This document shows positions 1 through 12,838 of a DNA stretch of 32,207 bases, one piece after another. The notes under the pieces were generated by a model that worked only from the letters and a program-made list of their open reading frames with translations, ran no database searches and had not been told where the DNA came from. Numbering within the stretch: position 1 is the first letter of the stretch; each line of letters begins with the position of its first letter. The stretch lies in contig JABVXV010000511.1 of assembly GCA_013365325.1 (NCBI GenBank), forward strand, positions 1 to 32,207. The letters are read 5' to 3'. The translations under genes and the position numbers were made by a program. The stretch is from Dipetalonema caudispina (lineage: Eukaryota; Nematoda; Chromadorea; Rhabditida; Onchocercidae).

Positions 1-39
1 TAATAATAATAATAATAATAAATAATAATAATAGTAATA
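1..39. repeat. (TAA)n microsatellite
   Basis: Trinucleotide TAA repeat with a few slips at the very start of the window. It lies in the unc-13 intron that continues beyond the left edge. Confidence 0.9.
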
Positions 40-709
40 GTATGATTACTTCTATCTCTAAAGAAACATACAACAAGTAAGAACATTAGATTCCTCAAAA
101 TAAATAAATTCAAAGTTTGTAATTAATTAATATCAAATATCTCTTGTATGATACGACATGAAAAGAATAAATATTAATTATAATTAACTTTTGTTAATTC
201 TATTTGAATGTCTTGAATAATTATTATTGTCACAAAATTGTATTGAAAAGATAAAAATTTTTGTAACAAGGAATTTTTGCATGTGATGACTATTTCAAGA
301 ATCTTCATGGATTACTTAATATATTTGATATTAGAGTTAAAATACTCGTTGAGTTGATTTTATCAAACGGCCTATATATTTAATTAAATCGTCTGATTAA
401 ATATCTGTTACTCATGTAAATTTTTCATACAAAAAATGAATTAAGAAATAATATTTGCGACGGATATTAATGAAAAAAAAAAAATTGATTAACAATTCTG
501 AGAATTATTTATTTAGCATCATATATAAGGCTTGAATTCCTAAATTTCACTTCAGATTTCAATATGAAAATATATTTCAGTATGAAATTACACATGATAA
601 TATAAGATAGCCTATGTATGCTTTTACGTAAAACATCACGTAAAAATTATCTTACTGCTTCAGCATACTTATTTCAGCTTACTTACTGCTTTAATTTTTT
701 TTTTTGTAG
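1..709 (+). other. 3' end of an unc-13 intron; no coding sequence seen
   Basis: AT-rich sequence with no frame resembling the preceding part of the MUN domain. It ends in a T-tract and TTTTTGTAG acceptor (AG at 708-709) directly before the first recognisable unc-13 exon. The upstream exons must lie outside the window. Confidence 0.7.
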
Positions 710-3700
710 AACATGCGCAAACAAAAAAATGCTCCACACCAGAATATATGAATTTATATTTCAAAGTGAAAGGCTTTTACTTCAAATATGTAGCTGATTT
801 ACCGCAATATAAAGCTTCAATTCCGGAATTTCCTGCGTAAGCTTTCAGTTACTTTTTCATTTTGTTTACATTAACGATACTTTTTTCAATGGAATGGCTA
901 GTTGAAATGAACATTTTTTTTTTTTTTTTTCAAATGTTGAAGGAAAAAAGATGACATTGAAAAGTTTCATTTTTTAATTTCAATATTTATTTCTGAAAAT
1001 TTTTTTTATTATTTGCATTTTTCTCATATTTAAAAATGAATTTTACAATTTATTTTTATCTTTTCTTTTTTTCGTTCTACGCATTGATCATATTAATATG
1101 TCAAATTTCATTGTTAAAAACAACAAAAGTATTTTAATGCAAATTTGATTATTCCATATGTTTATCAGTTTGATTTTTCTTAAATTTGATAATAAATAAT
1201 TTCCAGTTGGTTCATACCATTCGTAATGGATTGGTTAAATGAAAATGATGAACATTCGATGGATATATTGAGGAATGCATACAATCGTGATAAGAGTGAT
1301 AATTTCCCACAAACATCTGAACATACGAAATTTTCCAATTCTGTTGTTGATGTATTTACACAGCTTAATGAAGCACTTAAATTATTGAAACAGGTGAAAT
1401 TGTTGAAATAGTACATTTCATATCAAATAATTTGAATTGAGGAATTTTTTTTTTAGATTAAAAATACGAAGTTTTTGAAGTGGAGAAAATTTTGAACTGA
1501 ATTTTAAATTGATTCAAAACGAAAAAATTCTTGCCAGAAAAAAATTTACATCGATAGATTAACTTGGAAATGTTGAAATGAATGCAAAAATTAGTCCATA
1601 AATAATTTTAGAGGTACTCGAATGAATAAAGAAAAATATATAAATTATATGAATTGAAAATAAACAAATAAATAAATTAGCATATTGGAAAGAAAAAAAA
1701 AAAGATTCATTTCTGTTTTAATTCAAAATTTCAGAATATTTCAAAATTTATCCTATGAAGAAGAAAAATCAAACACATACATTTACATTTGCATCATTTT
1801 ATTTCCACATATAAAAATTTTTTTTTTGTTTCAATTTTTTCACAATAAAAAAATTCCTCAAAACTTTAATGAATGATTAACAAAAATATATTGTATTTAA
1901 CGTTTTCATTAATATATTCATAATTTCGAATTTTGTCTTTTTTTTTTATGCTGAATTTTTTCCACTAAACTTTCAGCTTTTTCTTCTACATTAATCATAA
2001 TTATTACAGATGGATTGTCCAAATCCGGAAGTGTATGCGGATATGATGAAACGATTTTCAAAAACATTAAATAAAGTATTGCTAGCGTATGCTGATATGG
2101 TACAAAAAGATTTTAACAAATTTGTTAATGATGAAAAACTTGCATGCATACTAATGAATAATGTTCAACAACTTCGGTTTGTTTCAAATTTTTTTTTTTT
2201 TGTAAAATTTCTTCTTTTTCAGAAAAAAATAAAAATATGATTTTTTATTTTCTACTGATAAATTTTCATTGCGTTAAAATATGAAGAAAGATTTAATTTT
2301 GAAAAATTTTTATAGCATACGATATTTTTTTATAGTTAGAGAGAAAAAAGAAAAAAGGAAGAAAAAGCCTTTCCATACATTTTTTTTTTTTTTTTTTTTT
2401 TTACAAATATATCAAATATTTGAAATATAAAATAAGATTTGATAACATTTCAAAAATTATTAAATAATTCAATTCAACAAAATAACACATTTGATTTAAT
2501 CGAAAATTTTCATTCAATTTTTCAAAATATTCATTTGAAAAAGAAAAGAAAAAAATCCTTAGCATTTTGCATTTTCACATTAAATGCTTTATAATTTCAA
2601 GTTTTCAATTATATAAGTATCAGTAGGAGAATATACATATTGTATACTACTGTACTGTAGTTACACTGCTTATTTTGATCACTGCAATATATCTTTAATT
2701 GTTTCATTTTAAATTCATGATATATTTCAGGGTACAATTAGAGAAAATTTATGAGAATATGGGTGGTCCAGATCTTGATTCAACCGCTAATACAGTATTG
2801 AATAATTTACAAAAGAAGCTTAATGCTGTATTGAATAAATTATCGGGACAATTTGTGGAAAATTTAGTGCCAAATATTCATGTACAAATGAATAAATTAG
2901 GCATTATTTTGAGTAAAATTAAAGGACCACAACTATCAAAAAGTCAATTATTTGGAGTAAGCATTTTTTTTTTATTCATATTATATTAATTTAATATTTT
3001 ATATTCAAATATTATTCATTATCAATATTAATTTAATTGAAAAAAAAACAAAAAAAAAAAAAAAAACTAATACTCTTTTTTTTTTTTAAAAAAACCAAAA
3101 CTAACAGATTTTCTCAATTTCACATAAACATTCCTTTATTATTTTACAAATAGAAATTGATAAATTAATAATTTAAAAATTTTAAATTATATAACAAATT
3201 TTTTCATTCATAATTTACAATTGTTCGTATTCTCTTTAACGACTTCTTACTCTTTCAACGATCGAGCATTTGATAGATGTAATTGGAAATTGAAACAAAA
3301 TTTTAGGAAGTTGATTCAGTACTTGAACCATTGATGGAATTATTAGAGGATAAATTACAAGATTATGCATCACAATGTGAAAAAACAGTGCTAAAATATT
3401 TGCTAAAAGTAAGCGATATTTATTTCTTTTGAAATCATTATCAAATGTAATGTAATTGTGCAATTAATTACAAATGAAATGTAATTTAAAAAATCAATTT
3501 CAAATTAAATTTACTTTTTACAAAAGAATTACATGTTGAAAAATAAAAATTTCATCTAAATTAAAATTTAGCACTAATTACATTTTAGGAATATCTTTGT
3601 TAGAAACATTTGATTAATGTTGCTTTTGGGGTGAACAAATGTTTTATCATCATATCATTAAGCCTAAATTTTACAGCTAATATTAGTGAGTAAATAAAAT

Positions 3701-4727
3701 AAGAGTAGATGATGTGAGAAATATATTCTCGATGAAAGTTTTGAAAATTAGAAAATTGAAAATTAAACTTTCTTTTCTATTACTTTACAGTCTATTAACT
3801 TATCTGAAATTCATATTCCATCATTCTTTTGCATTAATTCGTGAAATTATCAACAAATCAATCAATTAAGAGTTAAAATTTGAAAGTGGAAATTAAAAAG
3901 TAATTTTTTTCTTTTTTTTTTTTTTTTTAAAAAAAAAACTTTACTTCTATAGGAATTATGGCGAGCAACGATAACAAGCATGGAAAAATTGGTCGTATTG
4001 CCACCGCTTGATAATAAGGCTGTACGAATTTTTCTTTTTAATTTCCTATTTGAAAATTTCATTTTTTGCTTTATAATCATTCATTAATTATTAAAATTTC
4101 TTCGTTTTAAACTATCCAAAATTTAAACTTAACAATTTCCTGAGAAAAAAAAATTGGAAATTAGAAATTTAAAATTCAATTTTTACAAACAATTTCATTC
4201 ATTTCAAATAACTAATATAAAATTTGGAATGTTATAAGATATTGGTTTATTTTAGATTTTGAAACAGATACCAAATGCAGAAGTATTCTGTGATATGACA
4301 AAATTAATGTCAACTCATTTGAAAGAAGTAAAAAATATAAGTTCGGTGAAAGAAATGATGGTAAATAATTATTTTAATAATATATTTTTATGATTTTTTT
4401 TTTTTTTTTTTTTTTGCACAATTTTAATTTCATTAAAATTATGAAACTTAATAATTCAAATACATTAATTAATAATAATGATTGTTTAATTAATAATTTA
4501 GGATATTGCTCGTGAATATGAACGGTCATTAACACCAAAACAATGTACAGTTTTGGATGCTGCATTAGATGCTGTAAAAGAATGTTTCCATGCTGGTGGT
4601 CAAGGATTAAAGAAATCATTTTTTGAAAAATCACCAGAATTACAATCATTAAAATATGCCTTATCATTGTATACTCAAACTACCGAACAATTAATTAAAA
4701 CATTTATTACCAGTCAAAAACAACAAG
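710..4727 (+). other. unc-13: MUN domain, C-terminal part (exons 1-8 of the window)
   Basis: Eight exons encode a mostly helical stretch of about 402 residues running from the [13 protein letters not shown] block to the [12 protein letters not shown] helix. The segment between [10 protein letters not shown] and ERSLTPKQC is shorter than and different from the vertebrate one, which carries a Lys/Arg-rich loop there as I remember the rat sequence. I infer a nematode-type version of the domain. Introns range from 141 to 616 bp and contain only low-complexity DNA. Confidence 0.88.
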
Positions 4728-7161
4728 GTTTATTTGTTTATTTATTTATTTTTATTTATATTAAACTTTTCATACTAAATAATTTATTGATCGTAACAAT
4801 TTGAATTGATTAATTTTTTTTAATGATAAAAAGAAAATGTAATTAATATTTGATGGGATAAAATTTTTGAAAGTTTCTTATAAGCTAAGAAAATAATGTA
4901 AGCTTCATCTATCGATTAAATTATTATGTGAATAAATTTAAAAGAAATTAACACAAATAATTGAATCCTATATTTCCATTGTTGTTACGTACGTGTTTAA
5001 CGTTTAGTTACGCTGTTATCAGCATGAAACTAATTGTCTTTTCGTCGAATTTATTTACCCATTATCTTCTTTGATTTCATCCTTTTTTTTTTTACAATTC
5101 TCAAAATTAAAATTTAATTTATTCACTAATTAATTTTAATTAAAATTTTCCAATCTTTTATAATACAAATTTAAATCTAAATTTTCAAAACATAAACATT
5201 ACCTTATTTTATTTTTTGGAAATAAACTTAAATTTACACTTGTTAAAATTGAATTTTTTTTCTTTTAAATTTATAATTAAAAGTTTAAATATTTTCCAAA
5301 TAACACTTTTTAGATCTTCCTTCACAAGAGCAACCAGTTGGTGAAGTAAATATTCAAGTGGATCTTTTCACTCATCCAGGAACTGGTGAACAAAAAGTTA
5401 CCGTTAAAGGTAAATTTTTTTCATTATCATTATTGCTTCTTTTTTATTAATTAATTATTTATCATTTTATAAAATATGTACATCTTTTTTTATCAATACT
5501 ACTACTCGTAATTATTTATGTATTGAATTTTATTTAAATTTTATTGAATTTTAAGCAAATATATTTTGTTCATTTCTTATTACTAAAAAATTTTTCTTAA
5601 AATTTACAATAATAATTTTAAAAATTTCAAATATTTCATGTATTTCATTTAGTTAAAGCTTAAAAAAAAAAGGAAAGAATTTTGCTTTCTTAAAATTTTT
5701 ACAAAATTATCAATTAAAGCCTATATTTATTGCATAAAAATATTCCTATTTAATTTTGGAAAATTTCTTCGGTGAATTTTACTCTTTTCGAATCTTTTAG
5801 TTATACTATTTTGAAACTATTTTGGAGTATAACTAGGCTTCTTTTTTATCATTATGCAAGAAATATGGCCCAATCAAATGATGATGTTTATTGATGGGAT
5901 GTATTGTAAGATTTTAAAAAGAATTTAGGGTAAAAAAAAAAAAATTAAAATAAAATCAAATCAAATTTTTTCATTTTTGCAGTATTGGCAGCAAATGATT
6001 TACGATGGCAAACAGTAAGTACTTTCAAGCCATTTGTTGAGGTACATCTAGTTGGGCCACATTTAGCTGATAAGAAGCGCAAAATGGCAACAAAATCGAA
6101 AAGTGGCAATTGGGCACCGAAATTCAATGAAACATTTCACTTGTAAGTATGAAAAAAAAAAAAACGAATGAATAAATGTTAAAAGAAAAAAGAAATAATC
6201 AATTCGATAATCTTTTTTAAAATTTTAAAATGAAAAAAAAAAAAATTGAAAAGTAAAGTTTTTCACTTTTTTCTTTTTCTTTTTAATTTATGAAAGAACT
6301 GAAAAAAAAAACTAAATTTTTTCATTGTCTTATTTCAAAATAGTTTAAAAAAAAGTTAAATTTGTCATATCTTATCAATTAATAAATAATAGATATCTTT
6401 ATCGAATATTTTTTTTTTCAGTTTTCTTGGTAATGAAGGTGAGCCAGAACATTGTGAGCTAATGTTTCAAGTAAAAGATTATTGTTTTGCACGTGAGGAT
6501 CGTATTGTTGGTGTTGGAGTGTTGCAATTAGCTAATATGATTGAACAAGGATCATGCACATGTTGGGTACAACTTGGCCGACGATTTCATATTGATGAAA
6601 CAGGCCTTATCCTTCTTAGGTATGTCAAAAATTTTCATTCATTTAATATTTTCATTCATTTAATTTCATTCATTTAATTCATTCATTTAATTCATTTAAT
6701 AAATTTATGCAAATCAAAAATTATTATTTCCAAATTAACATTTATCATATATTACAAATATTCTACAAATAATTTTATTACTTATTAATTAATTTATTCA
6801 AAAATTTACTTATCAATTATTCATAATTATAGTTCAAATTTTATTATCATTAAATTGATAAGAAATTTTTTGTTTGTTATTTAAATGTAAGTTTATTTAT
6901 TTGTTGTATTTACAATTCAAATTTTATTATTACTGAATGATAAGAATGATTTTACTATTATTGAATTATAAGAAATTTTATATTTTCAAAAATTCTCCCC
7001 ACAAATTTCAAAATATAAATTATAGGATATTGAGTCAACGGCAAACTGATGAGATAGCTCGAGAATTTGTACGTTTAAAATCGGAATGTCGTTATGAAAC
7101 TGAATCAACAATTGCGGCATCGATGAGTAGTCAACAATTAGCAACAAGTCGAGTTAGTTAA
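710..7161 (+). CDS. unc-13: UNC-13/Munc13 synaptic vesicle priming protein, C-terminal half (5' partial)
   Basis: Twelve exons join in phase to give about 598 residues: 710-836, 1207-1393, 2010-2176, 2731-2956, 3307-3408, 3953-4021, 4256-4360, 4502-4727, 5314-5409, 5983-6142, 6422-6619, 7026-7161 (TAA at 7159-7161). The product aligns throughout with the Munc13 C-terminus. Diagnostic strings include [78 protein letters not shown] and [11 protein letters not shown]. Family knowledge: UNC-13 is a presynaptic protein whose MUN domain helps open syntaxin and promotes SNARE assembly, making docked vesicles fusion-competent. The N-terminal regulatory domains (C2A where present, C1, C2B) would be encoded to the left of the window. 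All introns here are GT-AG. The gene is complete at its 3' end and shows no frameshift. Confidence 0.96.
5314..7161 (+). other. unc-13: C-terminal C2 domain (C2C) and tail of UNC-13
   Basis: The last four exons encode the C2C beta-sandwich. It begins with [17 protein letters not shown], continues through ANDLRWQ and the conserved [10 protein letters not shown] strand, and reaches [14 protein letters not shown]. Calcium-binding C2 domains have aspartates in the top loops; here the third loop reads DYCFARED, with Cys where Asp is expected. This fits the family view that C2C does not bind calcium and instead contacts the vesicle membrane. After the domain comes the [19 protein letters not shown] helix and a short Ser/Thr-rich tail ending SRVS. 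Confidence 0.87.
6634..6960 (+). repeat. Two simple tandem duplications inside the last unc-13 intron
   Basis: About 6634-6700 holds several copies of a TTCATTCATTTAAT unit. From about 6833 a second unit, TTCAAATTTTATTATTA followed by GATAAGAA, recurs two to three times with drift. Together they fill most of the 406-bp intron. Confidence 0.75.
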
Positions 7162-7225
7162 TTAATGAGAATAAATGAATGAAGCATATTTTTTTTTTTT
7201 TTTTTACCTTTTCAATTCTTATAAA

Positions 7226-7231
7226 AATAAA
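7226..7231 (+). terminator. Candidate polyadenylation signal of unc-13
   Basis: AATAAA 65 bp after the stop codon, a usual nematode 3'UTR distance. Another AATAAA at 7170-7175 is only 9 bp past the stop and less likely. Such hexamers occur by chance often in this AT-rich DNA. Confidence 0.35.
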
Positions 7232-9086
7232 ACTTTTAAAAGTTGCATTAATTTTTGTAAAATTTTTTGATAATATTTTCCGAAAAAAAAAAAAGCAGAC
7301 AACAACAACAACAAAAAAAAAACAAAAAAAAAAGAAATTAAAATTATTTAAATGTTTTGCATCAATCCATTGAATTGCTCCGATACTGTTCAGTGATTTA
7401 AATAGGTGTATTAAATTTTAGTCTTTTACTAATTTTTAATTTTCAAACTTGAAAACTTTTAATTGTTAAATTCTTTTTGAATTTGTGATTCAGAAATGAA
7501 TGTTATAACGTTTTATTATTTTAAAATTATATCAAAATTTTTCTTACTTCATTTTTTACTTTCTTTACACTCATCTATGTTTATGCTACAATAGTTGAAA
7601 ATTTTATAATTTCAACAGCCAAGAATTAAGTGAATTTATTGTTTTTTTTTTTTTCATGACTAAAACCGGATCTTATTTCATGTTTACTTTATGAAGATGG
7701 TTGAATTCAAAAAAAAAAAAAATGATGACGCAACTTATTTTAGTTTTTTAATTTTACAAAATTTTATTCTTTAGATTTTGTACAAAAAAAAAAAAAAAAA
7801 GAGTAAAGTGTCACAAAATTTTGCTGATTAATAAGCGCAAATATGTAAATAAATAAATTGAAAATGTTTGTTTACATAAATAAACAATTTAAATGACAAT
7901 GTCAGAGCAATTCTACCATTTCTAATATTGCTGTCTCTTATTTTCTCATCAATACTTTACTTCATTTTCATTGGCTATAGTCACTTATTAAATAACTATT
8001 CAAATCTATCCAATTTTTATTCATTAATTAAATTTATAAATTAATTATTGTGTTTATTAATTTTACGTAATGTTACATTATTAGACGTTTAACACGTCTT
8101 CTATTGTATGAGGCAAAAAAATATTTGGCTCAATTATTGTATGTTCGGGTAATTCAGTCTAACCAAAATCTAACATATAATAAAATGATTTCAATTAAGA
8201 TCATAACTCATTCAATAAATTATTTTTTTTTAACCGGAAGGAAAGAAAAAAAAAAAAAAAAGAAGCAATGAAATTGATATAAATGATATTTTTGCTTTGA
8301 AAAAAAAAAAAATTTTTAAAAAAAAAATACAAAATAAATGAAAAAAAAAAAAAAAAAAAGCGGATTCTTTCGTTGTTTGTTTATTAAAATAATTAATAAA
8401 TTAATCAATAAATTAAAATTTCATTGTTAATCATTCTGAGAACAAAAAAAAAAACTTCACAGAGTTATGATCTTTTCTTACGTTTACTACTATTATCAAG
8501 TATTATGATAATAAATGATGATTACAATTATGATTATTATTATTTTAGTATTGTATCGTAAAATATTTTTTGGAAATCATTTGTTTTTGTCTGTCATGCT
8601 ATGCTATGTTTTTTTTTTTTGCTAGTGAATTTGATAATTTATTCTTTTGAATTGTGAATAATTGATGAGAATAATTAATGATGTATCCTAAAGGGCGGGG
8701 AAAAAGTGCTAGGAAATAACAGGGAAGTTTTATTTTCCTTCAATTTCCTCTGGATACTAAATGATAATCAAGTAATGATTTGAATGGATCAATTGTTAAG
8801 AGAAAAAGGAAAAAAAAAAAAAATTGTGAATTTTGAATGGAATTTATAAAAAAAAAGATGAGAAAAAGGGATCGAAAATTTTATTTGTGCAAAATTTGAT
8901 TTCATTTCTTTCATTATTATAATTTTTCATCAATTTTTTAGTAGTAATAATTTAATATAAAAAAAATTTTTGTGATGACCAAATTTCAGTATCTTTCCTT
9001 TTCAAATTTTTTCACTCTTTTTTTCTTTTTTTTTAAAATAAGTCTTTCTAATTTTAAATTAGTCGCATTTTAGTATTTAATAATTC

Positions 9087-9120
9087 ATATATATATATAT
9101 TATATTATATTATATATATT
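9087..9120. repeat. (TA)n / TATAT low-complexity tract
   Basis: Alternating AT run followed by TTATATTATATTATA, in intergenic DNA. Confidence 0.85.
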
Positions 9121-9224
9121 TGTTGTGCCTTTTTTTTCAAGAAGGTAAATGTGCTATTTTCTGTAATTAAGAAACAAAATGCTTTATTGTATCAGTATGT
9201 ATCAGTACAACAAAAATATGGTAA

Positions 9225-9420
9225 TTAGTTGAAACCGAAGTATCAAAGATATTTTGTAATTTAGATCGGATGAACTTACCATAAATGTTTTTTTAGCTCG
9301 AATGATATGGAGGTATCAAAGGTATTTTTTTAGTCTGAACAAAATAAAGGTACCAATTAGCTGTTTGTAAGCTAGATAAAATAAAGGTAATCTATGGTAT
9401 TCAGTGCTAAATGAAGTGTT
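9225..9420. repeat. Diverged short tandem repeat built on GGTATCAAAGGTA-like units
   Basis: A degenerate unit of roughly 35-60 bp recurs: GAAGTATCAAAGATATTT at about 9237, GGAGGTATCAAAGGTATTT at about 9310, AAATAAAGGTACCAATTAG at about 9343 and AAATAAAGGTAATCTATGG at about 9380. Copies are interrupted by TAGCTCGAAT/TAGTCTGAAC/AAGCTAGAT-like links. No coding potential. Confidence 0.45.
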
Positions 9421-10307
9421 GTTTTAAAAGAAATTCTTAAAAAGTGTTAATTAAAAAAATGAAAAAAAAATGAAATGGAATAAATATATGGAATAGAACA
9501 ATTATATGAATAAAATTCGATAGAATGATACTCGATTTATATTAATTATATAGGATCGATATGATTTTTTTTTAAACTATCATACAGGTTTTTACATAAC
9601 TAATCGTGGAAAACATTTCATATATGTCAGCTATTGGAAAGAGACTCAATTGATTTAAATCAATTCAATAGTTTTAAACTCGAACTAACTAGTAATCTTA
9701 GGGTGGAAAAAAAAAGGAGAAAACATGGAAGAAATGATTTTATTAATTTTTAGCAAAAAATTTCAAAAGTACAAAATTTGCAATGTTTACTAAAACACAA
9801 CTTATTATAGTTTATTAATAATACATATGTTGTATATAAATTTCAAATTTAAGGAATTTCATTTTTAAAAAAATAAACAAATTAGCAAATACATAGTGAT
9901 AAATTTAGTGAAAAATTCGATTAGTTTGATAAGTTAGCAAAAAATATTATTTAGATTTTTTCTTTTTCTTTTTGCCATCCTGAAATTAATGAAAAATTTT
10001 GCACAGATTTTACAATACAATTAAGATGCATGCAGAAAGTTGAAAAAAAAAAAAAAAAAAAAAAAAAAAGAAAAAAAATGGGCAGGTAAAGATTATGTCA
10101 TCTAATATGAAAATTCATATAGTTATTACCAGTTAAATGTATAAAATTAATTGATCATCGATATATAATATAAGCAAAATTTCGAATAAATAATTAAAAA
10201 TATGAAATGGAAAAATTCGTAATATGAGAACTAAATGGTATCATGAAAAAAATACACGTCATTGTGACCGAAACAGGTTAATTATTGCTGTTTAATTCAA
10301 GGAAGAC

Positions 10308-10332
10308 AGAGAGAGAGAGAGAGAGAGAGAGA
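10308..10332. repeat. (GA)n microsatellite
   Basis: About twelve uninterrupted AG dinucleotides in intergenic DNA. Confidence 0.95.
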
Positions 10333-10612
10333 TTGATGAGATTTTCGGAAAATAATTAAAATTCTATGATTGTCAATCAGATACCGTTTAGTTTCAGATT
10401 ACGTCATTTACGTGATTCCTTATGATACGTTATTATTATGCATCAACATAATTCACTAAAAGATTGTTAAATCCTATTGTTTGACAATTAACTTGACCTG
10501 CCCTTAAATTGCAAACAATTTTCATAATAATGATAGCAAAAGAGAAAATTTTATTTTTTCTTTTTACCAATTTTTTTTTTTTTATCTTCTTTTTTGAAAT
10601 AAATCCAGCATT

Positions 10613-10618
10613 TTTATT
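10613..10618 (-). terminator. Candidate polyadenylation signal of the MARVEL gene
   Basis: TTTATT on the + strand, that is AATAAA on the coding strand, about 56 nt past the TGA stop at 10674. The distance suits a nematode 3'UTR. A second copy lies at about 10550-10555. Confidence 0.45.
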
Positions 10619-10673
10619 TCCTTTTACTTTTTATCGGACCATCGATCAATCAATTAATCAATTAATCAGCCAA

Positions 10674-11231
10674 TCAATTATATTGATTACGATGAGCCAA
10701 AAATGCACTTATCCCATACAAAAATCCATTGAAAAATGAGAGAAGCTGAAGAAAAAAAAAAAAAAAAATTTTACGCCATATTAATTCAACTAATTTTTCT
10801 ATGCAAAAAAATTTACATTACATTAATATTCATTGTTATTATTTTTTTTCAAGCAAAAATTTGAATGACTCGTATAAAAAAAAAAAACCACTAACGAGAC
10901 TGTTTATTTGCTAAATTTCAAAAGTTATAATTTAAAAATAAAAATTTTAAATTTGAAAAATATTAAGAAAAAAAAAAAAAAGATGAAAATATTACCGATG
11001 CAAAAACCCATTCATAAATGGTTCGACAATGATTATGAATGATACCATCCGCTCCAATATCATTACAATTATTCGACCAAGCACCTGTCGAATAGTATGC
11101 TTCAATAAAGCCCAAAATAATATACGAAGGGCATGCGGTCATTGAAAACATAAAATCCTACAAATAAAATAAAATGATTTGTCTAAAATTAAAAAAAAAT
11201 GAAATGTTATGAAAGAGCTTTTAAAAGTTTA

Positions 11232-11272
<41 letters not shown>

Positions 11273-11479
11273 ATTGTACGATCAAATTAAGGAAAAAAGA
11301 AAGATATTATTAATTTACTACAACAATTAAGCATTTAAATATGTTAAGCTAAATTAGACTATAGTTAAGATTATAAATATTTATCCAAACAATGTGCAAT
11401 AATTCTATAACGAAATACTTCTCTTCTTTTTTTTTTCTATTTTTCTAATTTAAATTTATTCTATTAAAAAGTTTAATTG

Positions 11480-11520
<41 letters not shown>

Positions 11521-12100
11521 ACAGAAATTTTCCATGGCCAAAAGTCAAGATGTGTTTCATGTAATTCGAAGAGAAAAACGATAAGAAAGATGAATGAGAA
11601 GCAAACAGCAATACCAGCAAAGATAAGTAGAAATGTTTGACCAAAGAGAATTCCTTTAAATGGCCCAGGACCATATACGGATACAATTGATGATATTATC
11701 AGTAAGCCTATTATCTGTAAATAATTTTATCATATAAAATATGATAGTTTTATTTTAATTTAATGAGTTATATAATTAGTGAAATATTTATTGAATCATG
11801 CATGAATTGAACTGTAAAACAATAAAAGTATGAATTTATTTTATTTTAAAGAACTTATTTTGATATTTTAAATGGGACAATATTTAAAATTCTTTTTTTT
11901 TTTCAATTACTAAAAGTTACAATTTCAAGGATTCGTAGGATACCAGCCAATTGACAGCAATAAGTTACGTTCAATGTACCGCGACCAAAATAATACTCTC
12001 GATTTTGTAAATGACCTCTATCTGTTTTTGTTGTCGTTTTTGTTACCGTGGTACTGATCGGTTGTGCACGTGTGTACATTTCTTGCCGTACTGATGTCAT
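10674..12100 (-). CDS. MARVEL-domain four-helix membrane protein, 201 aa
   Basis: Four minus-strand exons join in phase 0: 12100-11921, 11714-11523, 11157-10996, 10745-10674 (TGA), all GT-AG. I start at MTSVRQEMYT because the upstream in-frame codons lack ATG and an acceptor sits 20 nt upstream. Residues 1-44 are polar and Thr-rich (TVTKTTTKTD). Predicted helices are about 51-75 (GILRILEIIIGLLIIS), 87-109, 126-147 and 172-195 (FFNGFLYGISAFLAH). The YCCQLAGILRILEI entry to helix 1 is MARVEL-like. The loop before helix 4 has Cys155 and Cys168, which could form a disulphide. Known of the family: MARVEL proteins sit in cholesterol-rich membranes and act in vesicle trafficking, membrane apposition or junctions. 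The exact paralogue and role cannot be told from sequence alone. The gene converges with unc-13. Confidence 0.88.
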
Positions 12101-12120
12101 ACCTTCAAATAGTCTATAAA

Positions 12121-12122
12121 CT
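12121..12122 (-). other. Splice acceptor just upstream of the MARVEL start codon
   Basis: On the minus strand the sequence reads ATTTGTATCATACAG followed by a 20-nt leader and ATG. This position fits a spliced-leader trans-splicing site, common in nematodes. It could instead be the end of a cis intron in the 5'UTR; no upstream exon was recognised. Confidence 0.5.
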
Positions 12123-12804
12123 GTATGATACAAATTTTGAAATAAAAAAATTCAAATTTTATAAAAAAAAATTCAAAATTTGATAATTCCCAACATTTTG
12201 AAAAATTAAAAAGGACACTTGCAACAAATACTATCATAAGCATTGAATATAGAGAAAGTGAAAAACAGGTAACACCAGCTTAAGATGTGTACTTTAATTA
12301 AGTTTGAAAATCTAAGATTCAAATTTTTAAATTTAAACAAAATTTAAACAATAATTGAAATAGAAAACAAGACCATTCTAAACATGAAAAGTAAACAAGA
12401 CTATAGCTTTCTGCTATAAATAAAGTTGAATAAGAAAGAGAAACAGTAAAAGCAATATAAATGAATGTAAATATGACAATAATACTAAAATTTCCGCATA
12501 AATTCAAATTTTCAATTTGAAATGATTAAAATATGCAAATTTCTTTCCTTTCAACGAAAACAATTTGTAATTGCATCATTTTGAATAATTAATTTATTTC
12601 ATTTGTAATGAAATAATTAAAAGTTTATTCCGCCCATAAAACTGAAAATTAAAATAAATTTTTCAATTTCTTTAGTGACATTTATACAAACAAATATATA
12701 GCAATAATGTTATAGCATCCTGAAATATAATATTAAATTCATAAAAATGGATGAAATTAAAATTTTATGGCAATTTAAAGGTTTCCTAAGCAGTTATTAT
12801 AAAT

Positions 12805-12838
<34 letters not shown>

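Larger units (their letters stand above)
7162..10612. other. Convergent intergenic region between unc-13 and the MARVEL gene
   Basis: About 3.4 kb of very AT-rich DNA with many A/T homopolymers (for example 8341-8359, 10041-10069). No frame on either strand gives a recognisable protein, and no RNA gene was seen. It contains the diverged and simple repeats listed separately. Confidence 0.6.

Noticed and set aside
1180..1416. 78-codon minus-strand frame at the unc-13 exon 1207-1393.
   Set aside because: It is the antisense shadow of a conserved exon whose sense translation matches Munc13 throughout.
9949..9979. A possible alternative last exon for the MARVEL gene: a good TTTCAG acceptor (minus strand) followed by a Lys-rich reading frame and a stop.
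   Set aside because: The 10745-10674 exon supplies the fourth membrane helix in phase, and a poly(A) signal lies just after it. The Lys run comes from an A-rich tract and would have to be reached across about 700 bp more intron.
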